From the NCBI RefSeq assembly GCF_024139115.2, contig NW_026943327.1:496001-560000 (forward strand): a DNA stretch of 64,000 nucleotides, given 5' to 3'. The notes below the pieces were generated by a model that worked only from the letters and a program-made list of their open reading frames with translations, made no database searches and had not been told where the DNA came from. Below are positions 24,701 through 36,700 of this stretch, piece by piece. The position numbers were made by a program, and so were the translations under genes. The stretch comes from Armigeres subalbatus (Eukaryota > Arthropoda > Insecta > Diptera > Culicidae). Positions within the stretch are counted from its first letter, which is position 1, and each line of letters starts with the position of its first letter.

Positions 24701-27700
24701 AAATCGGTCTAGCGAGATGCAGCTGTATCTATTCATGGTTTTCATGGGTGGTTGGGCAGATGCAATAGGTCACCTGTCAGTTATGGTAATCAAATTTTCC
24801 AGAAGCGGATCCGTTGGGGTAATGGAATTTGGTTCGTTTATCCTCTTTCGTTGCAACATGCTCGTGGCTTTTCCCGGCTTGTGTGGTACGGGTTGAGTTG
24901 TTTAAAAATAGCGATTTAAAATGAGCAGCTGTTGGAAAACATCAAACAAGGGCACATAATTGAATGGGAAATGAAAGGCTTGTGCAATGGTTTCAAAGAG
25001 AAAATTCTAACTGTAGGACTGCTTATTCACATTGTTCCACAAATAAATTAAGTGAAAATGTTGTGGCTTACCACTGAGTTCCGACATTGCGCCATTGGTA
25101 GATCTAAGGTAGAACATCATCAAAAGCCATGCCTTTTGTATTAACTTATAAAGCATCAATTGTTCCACCAATATTCTATTCGAAATGATTGGATATTAAT
25201 ATGTCTACAAACAAGAACAGAGCTATGTGTCTTAATATAGGTTCTGCAGCTATAGGCTTTTAGTTCGATTATTGCAGTAGCCGAATTGAACAGCAGCAAC
25301 TCAACAAAATTATCGCGTTTTCCGCTGAACGAGACCTAAGTTGCCCATCAAAGCATAATTAGTTAACAGTCTCATGTTTGTTTGAATTCCTTTTCACATT
25401 GGACAGATATACATTTCTGGCAGTAGAGTGACGATGGGTGTTCCAGACAGAGTTCCCATTCCCGCACTGTATAAAAAATCTATAACAGCGATATTTTTGC
25501 CGAAACTTCACCTTAGCCCTTTGTGCTCAATCGTTAAATACGATATTGCTATGTCCAAGTGTTTGACGACCCCTCCCTTGGCCCCTGCGAGTTGAAGGGC
25601 TCGTTCAGAATTAGGTGGAGTTTGACAGTGGACTTGTTGAGCTTCTTTAAAAAAAAAATGCATATTTCCGCAAGCAGGTCCAAGTATCCGCAAGCAGCAT
25701 ATATCCACAAACAAAAGTGTGCAACATGGTACAACGGGAATTTTGGGGATCGATGTCAGGCCATGCAAGCCAGGCTTAAGTAAGTAGGAAGAGCCTTAAG
25801 TATATCAAGCAACGAATAATAGAGAGCATGAATACCGGAATAATCGTCGAAGGCTACAAGGATGAAAAGGATCACGATCTGGGAACAGCTTCCATAGTGA
25901 TGAACGATTTGAAAAGGCGTGTAATTGGGTGATGGCCGATCTGTACAGGTTAAGGATCGAAGGCCGTTTTTTTAAACGTGATGTCACGAATATACAATGT
26001 ATACATGTCGCGTTGCCCACGCTTCGGATTTGTCACTCATATGAAGAAAAAATCAGGGTTGATCCAAACAGCGGAGCGCAATTTCTCCATGTTCTCCTGT
26101 GAGAAGTGTTCTCAAACAATATTTTATCTGGATAGAAAGACGGGTGATAATTTAATGTTGCGCCTCCAAATTCTTTATCTTGCCACTTCTCCAGATAATG
26201 TTTATAAGCATATTTATAAAAATGTAGGTCCGCGACGGGATTCGAACCCAAAACAATTCGAAGGGTTTAGAACACCCACTATAACCACACAACAACACAA
26301 ACTAATTAAAAACATTAAGTTCTCTGGCAAAACGTCGTCTTGTTTAAAGTGTCGCCAATGTGATACAGGCATACCTCGATAGTACGTACCCTCGATAGTG
26401 CGTACCCTCGATAGTACGTACCCTCGATTGTACGTACATTTTACCTCGATAGTACGTACATTTTTTTTCAATTTTTTATACGATTTTAGTAAAATTTTGA
26501 ATATGCTTTGATCATGGCACATGCGGGGGACCTTCATATGTTACGTTATAATTTCACAACTGATTTAAACACCATCGTGAGCTTATAACGAATTTAGTAG
26601 CAAAACTTTGAAAAGGCAGCGTGTCATAAATGTTTGCCAGTCTCACGTAACACATATTATATTATCATTTTAAACAATTGAAGGAACATCTAAAACAGCT
26701 GAGCGATGCGCGCCAAAGCCCTCATAAAGCAGAATATCAGCAAGAGGAATTCTTTCGACTTGGACGCGTTCGCACACGCACTCGCATGAGTATGTCATCG
26801 GCATAAGAGTGTTATCAACAATAATTGAAATCTCATGGGTATGATTTTCTTAGAAAGCAGATTAGATATCCATTTAATTGAACAATTATTATTTTTTATG
26901 TTTATTATTTTATCTATCAAGGAAATTAGTTCCAGTTCTAGAACCCTTCCCCATGCATATGATAGATCAGAAAATATTTCCTCGAGGAGTAAATTAATTC
27001 CATCATGGGAATGGCGATTCATAAAATTGAATTTTCGGCGAGATATTTTACTGATTAATTAAGTTTACATTAAGTATAGTTCCATTCTATCCACTTGTCG
27101 GTAACATTTTTTTTTCTTGAGAAACAAATTAGCAGCGTTACTAAAATGAGGAAAATTTTTGGTCAAAAATTTACTCTGAGAGGTTTTCCTGGGATTTCCG
27201 AAGAAGTTTGTCCTGGAACAGTTTCTCCCAAGGGTTGTTCCTGGGATACCTTGGTAGATTGATCGAAAATTCCATACATGATTTAGCTTGATATTCTATC
27301 TAAACCTGTGCGCCGATTGAAATTTTATCGACGGAGAGGCGTGATAGATCATTTTCAGCCAGTGGTAGTGGCGTGGTGGTGATTGGCGACGGCGTGAGTC
27401 AATTTCGTGTATTACAAATTTTCCGGAATTTATCTGGTAATTTATCCAGTAATTCCTCCAAAAGTTTCTCCGGGAATTCCTACGGGAGTTTTTCCAGATA
27501 TTTCTCTGGAAGTTCCTCCATTAATTCCTCAGAAAGTTCCTCTAGGAATTTCCCCGCGAATTTTTAAGAAATTCTTCCGAACATCCATCTTAAATTATAG
27601 CCAAATATTTCTCCGTTAATCCTTCCAAATATACCCTCTAAATTCCATTATTTTCTCGGTGATTTCTTCGGCAATTCACTTAGAAATTCTCTTAGAAATT

Positions 27701-30700
27701 TCCACATCCCCTTTCCCAGAGCTTCCATCAGAAAATCATTCAGAAATTCTCATATAAACTCCTCCGGGCATTTTCTCTAGAGTTACTCCAGAAATTCCAT
27801 CAAGATCTCTCCATTAATTACTTCGAGGTCTTTCCGGAAATTCTCATTGAATTTCTTCAGAAACTCACGTGGAAGCCCTGGATACTCACGCCCGAGAATT
27901 CTTCCGGAAATTCCTCCAAGGACTCTCCCGGAAAATTGTTCCCGTTTTTTCTTCGAGAATTCTCTTGGAAATTCCTTGCAAATTCGTCTGCAAATTCATC
28001 TGGCTACATAAATTAAATTACGTAGTAGGTAGGCAAGAAAAGGCAAAACAAGTGTTCGCGAGTATTATGCATGGCCTACTTCTTGTTCACAGATTTTCAC
28101 CACTGGTCAAAACTCTTTCGGAATTGCCTACAAAAATTCCCCTTGATAATTTATAATTTTAATAATTTCCAGAGGGATTAATTATTTTTTATTTCGATTT
28201 TAAGGACGGCTACGCAGTCTTGAATTATTGAAACAAGATGTTTATTTATCTGACGTTTCGACACGGGGATGGTGTCTTCATCAGGGGAAAAATACGGTAT
28301 TGAATACTGATGAAGACACCATCCCCGTGTCGAAACGTCGGATAAATAAACATCTTGTTTCAATAATTCAAGACTGCGTAGCCGTCCTTAAAATCGAAAT
28401 AAATATATACAGTCGATTTCTCAATAGTTCATTATTTTTTATTAATTATTCCCGGAAGATCCTGCAGCCATTTTCAAATTTCTACGTTGCTTCGCTTAAA
28501 ATTTCTATAAAAAAACATCCAACAGTATTTTCCGAGAATATTTTCCAGGAATTCGCAGCAATATCTTAAAACAAATACCCTGATTTTTTTTTTTTTTTAA
28601 ACAATAACCCCGAAGAACAAACCCACATTTTTAGATAAAAATATCTTTATGTTTGGCCAAGAATGTGTTGCATAGCGACCATGTTACCAAAAAATATCCC
28701 ACGTCGCCCTTTTTGACCAGGGATCCACGCTAGTTGCAGTTTGTGATTAGATCAACACCCAATGATTTAGATTTAAATACTTTATCAACAGACGCCACCT
28801 CAATTCATCAAGCAGATACCGATCAAGTAGGGGAACTGTTCCATTTTCCATCTCACTGTACATATATTCATCTCATCGCAAAACTCATGAAAAAAATAAA
28901 GAATAAAAAAAATAAATCAAATACCTTTTTATTGCTTTGTTTTTGATGGGATGGAAATAGGAGCTATGAGATGAAGTGCCAAATCGTACCCCTATATTAA
29001 AGTCGGCTGTCCAGGCCTCCTATCAAAAAATAGTTTTTGGAGTTTATAGCCTTTTCGTTACATATTGTTGTACGAGAAAGGCATAAACGATTCTACAGAC
29101 AAGAAAATTAAAACAACTTAGAAAGTTTGAAATCAGTTTTTTTTGTCATCTTCACAAAAAATTGTACTTATGTATATAATTACGAATCATAATGAAGGTT
29201 CCTCCAAATCAACGCGATGCGTTTGTTGCTATAGCTGACAGTTTGTCGCTTTGGTAAGGAAGCGTCAATGGAGCCAATAGAATCGCAACGACAGTGACAA
29301 TTCAGGACAACTATAACGACTGGATTCCACCTATACATAAAATCTATAGGTGGAATCTATAAAATACGTCACGTAAAAATGTTGTGATCCACCCCCAATC
29401 GTCACTTGTACATTGTCACCTACATTGTACATGGAAAACAGCAGAGGTAATCACCTCCAGTGGCACGGCAAATGCTGGGTAAAGCGTACCATTGGTACTT
29501 CGCGTACCTGAAGGAATAAAATAGACCCCATCTCGCGGTCCATAGCCTCTTACCCAGCAACTCCTATCCCTACCTCCCCGCGGTGCTGGCCGGGATACGA
29601 GCAACCTTAGGGAAGATCGGGTAACCAACCCCGGTGGGAACTATGGTCGTATGCTGACAGGGAAGGGGGGGTTTGCTCCTCTCCGTCTGTTCTCCATGTC
29701 AGGATCGGCTCACAACAGCGTCTGTTCTCCATGTTAGGGGCGGCTGATCATCGTCCGAGTGCCAGCGAGGGACTCTAAATGAAACTGTGCACCATGGTCC
29801 ACCGGAAATAAGGAGGAATAATCCTCCGAAAATTTAGGGGTTTGGTGTCAGGCCCTGCAAGCCAGCCTTTAAAAATCTTAAGCAACGAACAATCAACAAG
29901 AGAGTACGGACCGGAACCATCGGCGAAGACCACTGCGACGAAAAAGGACTAGCGATTGGAAACTCAGTTCGTGGAACTGCAAGTCTCTCAACTTCATCGG
30001 GAACACACGCATACTCGCCGATGTGCTCGCATCGTAGCGCTGCAGGAGGTTTGTTGGAAGGGATCAATGGTGCGAACGTTTAGACGTAATCATACCAGAG
30101 CTGCGGCAACACACACGAGCTGGGAACAGCTTTCATAGTGATGGGCGAAATGCAAAGGCGTGTGATCGAGTGGTGGCCGATCAATAAAAGAATGTGCAGG
30201 TTGAGGATCAAAGGCCGGTTCTTCAACTTCAGCATAATCAACGTCCATAGCCCACACTCCGGAAGCACTGATGATGATAAGGACGCATTCTACGCGCAGC
30301 TGGAACGTGAGTACGACAGCTGCCCAAGCCACGACGTCAAAATCATCATAGGAAATTTGAACGCTCAGGTTGGCCAAGAGGAGGAGTTTAGACCGACTAT
30401 TGGAAAGTTCAGCGCTCACCGGCTGACGAACGAAAACGGCCTACGACTAATTGATTTCGCCGCCTCCAAGAATATGGCCATTCGCAGCACCTACTTCCAA
30501 CACAGCCTCCCGTATCGGTACACCTGGAGATCACCACTGCAGACAGAATCACAAATCGACCACGTTCTGATTGATGGACGGCACTTCTCCGACATTATCG
30601 ACGTCAGGACATATCGTGGCGCTAACATCGACTCTGACCACTATCTGGTGATTGTTACACTGCGCCCAAAACTATCCGTCATCAGCAATGTTCGATACCG

Positions 30701-33700
30701 ACGACCGCCGCGGTACGACCTAGAGCGACTGAAGCAACCTGATGTCGCCACTGCATACGCGCAGCATCTCGAGGCAGCGTTGCCGGAAGAGGGTGAGCTC
30801 GATGGGGCCCCTCTTGAGGACTGCTGGAATACAGTCAAAGCAGCCATTAACGACGCAGCGGAGAACAACGTCGGGTATATGGGTCGAAGTCGACGGAACG
30901 ATTGGTTCGACGAAGAGTGCAGACAGATTCTGGAGGAGAAGGACGCTGTGCCGTTCTCAAGAAACACGCAAGTTCTACCAGAAGCTCAACGCATCCCGCA
31001 AAGGCTTCGTGCCGCGAGCCGAAATGTGCCGGGATAAGGATGGGAGCATCTTGACGGACGAACGTGTGGTGATCGAAAGGTGGAAGCAGCACTACGAAGA
31101 ACATCTGAATGGTGCTGAGAGTATAGGCAGTGAAAGTCAAGGCAGCGGAGGAGATGACTACGTCAGTTCAGTGGACCACCTTGAGGGAAGTTAAGGATGC
31201 CATTCAACAGCTAAAGACCAACAAAGCCGCTGGTAAGGATGGTATCGGAGCTGAGCTCATCAAGATGGGCCCGGAAAAGCTGGCCACTTGCCTGCACAAA
31301 CTGATAGTCAGAATCTGGGAAACCGAACAGCTACCGGAGGAAGGGGTTATTTGCCCCATCTACAAGAAAGGCGACAAACTGGAGTGTGAGAACTTTCGAG
31401 CGATCACCATCCTTAATGCCGCCTACAAAGTGATATCCCAGATCATCTTCCGTCGTCTGTCACCATTAGTGAACGAGTTTGTGGGAAGTTATCAAGCCGG
31501 CTTCGTTGACGGCCGCTCGACAACGGACCAGATCTTTACTGTACGGCAAATCCTTCAAAAATGCCGTGAATACCAGGTCCCAACGCACCATCTGTTCGTT
31601 GATTTCAAGGCGGCATACGACAGTATAGACCGCGTAGAGCTATGGAAAATTATGGACGAGAACAGCTTTCCTAGGAAGCTTACCAGACTGATCAAAGCAA
31701 CGGTGGATGGTGTGCAAAACTGTGTGAAGATTTCGGGCGAACACTCCAGTTCGTTCGAATCGCGCCGGGGACTAAGACAAGGTGATGGACTTTCGTGCCT
31801 GTTGTTCAACATTGCGCTAGAAGGTGTCATGCGGAGAGCCGGGTGTAACAGCCGGGGTACGATTTTCAACAGATCCAGTCAATTTATTTGCTTCGCGGAT
31901 GACATGGACATTGTCGGCCGAACATTTGCAAAGGTGGCAGAACTGTACACTCGCCTGAAACGTGAAGCAACAAAAGTTGGACTGGTGGTGAATGCGTCAA
32001 AGACAAAGTACATGCCTGTGGGCGGAACGAAGCGCGACAGGGCCCGCCTGGGAAGCAGTGTTACTATAGACGGGGATACCTTCGAGGTGGTCGAGGAATT
32101 CGGATCCTTGCTAACGGCTGACAACAACGTTAGTCGTGAAATACGAAGGCGCATCATCTGTGGAAGTCGGGCCTACTACGGGCTCCAGAAGAAACTGCGG
32201 TCGAAAAAGATTCGCAACCGCACCAAATGTGTCATGTACAAGACGCTCATAAGACCGGTTGTCCTCTACGGACATGAAACATGGACAATGCTCGAGGAGG
32301 ACTTGCAAGCACTCGGAGTATTCGAGAGACGGGTGCTTAGGACCATCTTTGGCGGTGTGCAAGAAGACGGTGTGTGGCGGCGAAGAATGAACCATGAGCT
32401 CGCCCAACTCTACGGCGAACCCAGTATCCAGAAGGTAGCTAAAGCCGGAAGGGTACGATGGGCAGGACATGTTGCAAGAATGCCGGACAGCAACCCTGCA
32501 AAGATGGTGTTCGCTTCCGATCCGGCAGGTACGAGACGGCGTGGAGCGCAGCGAGCGAGATGGGCAGACCAGGTGCAGAACGACTTGGCGAGCGTGGGGC
32601 GTATCCGAGGATGGAGAGATGCGGCCTCGAACCGTGCATTGTGGCGTCAAATTGTTGATTCAGTGTTATCTGTTTAGATGTTAACTAAATAAATGAAAAA
32701 ATGAAATATTCCAGAAGATCAGGAGACATGGTAAGATAGTGCGCAGGACATACGACTTCCGACTCCGAATCTCTAGGAAATCCAGGAGGAGATTGGCCGG
32801 CTGAAAAACAACAAAGGCTCTGGAGTTGACCAACTACCAGGAGAGCTTAAAAACGGTGGTGAGACACTGGCTAGAGCCAAATATATTATATTAACAATAT
32901 AGCTCACTCTCATGCAATACTGGCGACCCATGATTTGCAGGTGGGTGGCACGACGCCATGTTTTTGCAGCCAACATCTCAGTGTAAAATTCATGATAGTA
33001 TGTGTTTTGTTTACAAACATCACATTTGATTCTCATTAGGATACAGAACTGTCAGTGGGATACGGCTGCGCAATGTTGGCTGCAAAACAAACCTATTGTG
33101 TGAGATATGGATGCCACCGGGCTGATGATTTGGCGTATGTGGCGCCACCCGTGGCAGGAATGCAACTACTACACGCTAAAATTTCACGCAACCCTAATTG
33201 ACGCAAGTGGTGTCAAATCTAAATAGCACGAGTCTTTCATGAAAAAGGACGGAATGGCAAAACTGTGGAATTGATTTTTTTACTAGCTAGTTTATCTTGT
33301 TTGAGATTTTTATCGATCATTTTTCGGCGAACTAACTCGTCATAAACATGGCCAATCAACAGGAAGCGTAAACTCGATTTCTAGAGTTTGGACACTTCCA
33401 TTCAGCAGATGATCTTTTTCGTTTCTTTTGGGGTGTGCCACTGCGACCAGTTCCTTCTGGCGCGGGGTTCATTGTAAATCAAAACAATACTCCTTGTGGG
33501 ATTCAATATTAACGTAAAGCAATCGCACGAAATAAATTATTCTAGGAATTAGTGAGCTTGAAATTTTAGTATTTTACCAGCGTTATGCAGATTCGTACCT
33601 ATCAAAAGATACACAGTACAAGTTATTCTGAAATTAATCAATGACAGGGTAGATTTATTCCATTTCTACGACCTCTAGAGAATTGTCAAAATCTGGATAA

Positions 33701-36700
33701 ATGTCAAAATAAATCTAGGCCATTTGTCTCAAATCTGGGTAAATGGAACTTCACCATTTTCAGATTTAACAACATGCTTCACGATAAAAATCTCTCCTTT
33801 TTTATCGATGGCAGCAAAAGTAAGGTAAGAATAGTGAAATACTTTATGGAAGTCATTCTTACTGCGTTCAATGGATAAAAAATTAATGCCGTCAGAAAAA
33901 TGAATTTATCTTTCAATTTCTAACCATTTTACAAAACCCAAGGTCAAAAATATCTGGGCGAATTTCACCAAGTGTGACATAGACCCGTAAAAACATGTTT
34001 ATCCTAAAATAAGAAACTGTTTTTTGACAGGGTGACTTTTTACTCAAAATGGGTAGAATGAGAATAGCCTGTACCAGTGTCAACAAACATTTTCAGGATA
34101 TACGTCACATCTACACGCTTAAATGATAATGACCAAAACAAGTTTATCGACCATTTCAGATAACAGATGGTGCTGTATTCACTAGTAAGGCTGGCTCTAT
34201 TTCGATGTATGGGGAAGAGCGAAGTGACCTATATTGTTAATATAATATATTTGATTTAAGGCTTAACACAAAGTTTGCAGAAATTATGTTGAAAAGTAAT
34301 AAGTTATTGTAGTGTTACCTTATGGGGGGCATATTCTACCGTCTTACCCTAGCTAGATAATCAAAAGCCAATCAAAAGAGACTACATCATAGCTATAATA
34401 CACAGAAAGAAATAATGAAAAGTAAACAGCGCGTAAAACTTGAGGTGCGGAAATTTACGCTTTTCTACGTAGAAATGGTGCCCTTCCTAACAAGTTTGCT
34501 TACAATTTGCATGCAATATTGATGATTCACGTCAAATATTGTATACATTTAGGCTATATCCCGCATGGAATTACGCTAATAATGGCGTTCCATTTATGTG
34601 CATGATTTTTAGCGTAAATTTCAGTGGATTTTTCTATCTGTGTAGGGTAGAGAACCATTTGGGCAGCACCCCCTATTCGCGTCAGCAACGTTCATTACTC
34701 GAGCGCATTACAACCGAAATACTTGTTTTTCAGTACATGGTTAGTTTCTGTCGATATCTAGTGATAAACAAACAATCAAGCCATTTGATTGGAACGCGGT
34801 CGAGTTATTACCGTTGCGGACGGGAATAGGGGGTGCTGCTCAAATGGTCCCGCTCTTTACACACATTTTTTTATCTGGTTTGCAGTAGAAAAAAGTTGGA
34901 TGAGCTTGTACTGATGGTACCCCAGCAATGCTTGGGTTTTAAATCAGGATTTCGGAAAAGAATAAAAGAGCTTGCTGCACATGCCAAATATGTTCATTGC
35001 ATGATTCACCGATACGCCCTTCCTTGTAAGATCCTAAAGAATCGTAAACTAGGGGTAACGGCTCAAACCTTGGCCCATTATGCGACGGATAAGCACATTT
35101 ATTGTTATAAATCTTCATACATTGCATTTCCAACCAGAATTATTCCACCAGCCGGCTTGCTTACATTTGGTTTTGACGCCAAATAGCAAAAAATGACGAT
35201 GAATGTCCGCAATATCTCATTTAAACCAGCGAAAGTCTCGAGCGAAATGGACAAAAGGTCGGCATCCTTGTCCCTATCAGGTGGATAATTTTTCAGCCCA
35301 CTTGGGACGAGTGATTGTTGATTTCGAACATACGAGAGATAAAGATGGGTTGCTGTTTATAGTACCAGTCATTTTGCTTGCGTTAAATAAAGGCAGCATG
35401 CAAACAAATAGAGAAAATCAAATCATCTTATTGAGCGTGAATTCTAATTGGTTGCATGTAAAATACTATCACACCGACTGTGAGAGTGCGTTTCAGATTC
35501 CCCCAAATAGCACGCTTACCAAGGACATGCTAACGAAAATACTATTATATGACTCATTTATTTCCCAAATATTTACCATATTTGCAAGTGTAGCAGTTTA
35601 AAAAAATGAAAACTGTATTAAAAACTGCACTTGCAAAAAGGCTACATGTTCTAGCCCTCATGTTGTGCCTTCAAACAAATTGCATACGTTAATTATTGGC
35701 TGCCGCATAATTTTGAGATTTACTGCTAGTTGAAACCATGGCAGTTATGTTGCTCTCGCTCTCGCGATACTCTCAAAGAAACTTTTTTCCAAAACGTAAA
35801 CAATGCTTTAGGTGGGGATGATGCATAACGCACTACTGAAGAAAGCCAATTGTAAAACTTATTCTTATGCAATTCCTTTCTTTGTACTGTGCATAAACAG
35901 TTTTAACTGTGCCAACTACTCGATATTATTACACAATTATTCATAAATACAATTATTGGATGCTTGTTTTTAACTCTGCCTGCATTGAAGTTTCATGATT
36001 GGTACGTGCGTTTGATTCCACTCCTCTCTATATCGATCAGCTGTTGTGAATCCTCTCAAAACTCTCACGTGTTTCAACTTCCCGAGTTGAAAGAATACTT
36101 TTTCGGTATCATTTTACAGATCAAAATACTTTTTGCAAGCAATAATAAATCTAAATTATGATGAAGGTATTTGTCAAGTAATTTGACTTGAAATTATTCA
36201 CATGAAATGACGTTGAAAGTTTATCTAATGAAACATACGATCCATTGTATCTTTCCATTATAAATGAGAAAATGTTTGTAGGATTCGTGCGAAAGATGAT
36301 AAAACTAAATATTCATGCACTAATTGAATCATTTATTTGCGAAATTATGAAGAAAATGGTGTATCGAACCACGAAAGGTTGATGCTTGAATCGTGTTTGG
36401 AAGCCGTAAGGTAGGCAATTATTTTTAGTATGTTCTGCGAATGAAAGCGATTATATCGTGATTCGAGAAAAGCATCATGAGGGCCCATTTACAAACTACA
36501 TGACGTTTCAGGTTGTGGGAGGGTACTTGTCTGAGCGTTAAGGACTTTATAAATTTCAGAATCCTACCATACATGAAGCATTACTAGAGGCTTGGTGTGG
36601 GTTGAGTTTAGCGTTATGTAATTTGCGAATGAAACTTAACCGCTGAGTGGATTAACCTGTTTTAACAAAAATTCTTAGCAACCTAATCGCAAGCATCGGA

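Larger units (their letters stand above)
29461..32700 (+). mobile_element. RTE-clade non-LTR retrotransposon, copy 2 (inactive)
   Basis: It starts with the same 5' end as copy 1 (GCACGGCAAATGCTGGG) and ends with the same 3' tail (GTTAACTAAATAAATGAAA). Visible identity to copy 1 is very high, with small deletions, for example in the leader, at the endonuclease start (30025), and about 130 bp after 30945. No convincing target duplication was found, only a 5-base match (TCCAG). Confidence 0.88.

Noticed and set aside
26370..26465. CRISPR-like array of short repeats
   Set aside because: The units are contiguous without unique spacers and the genome is an insect one.
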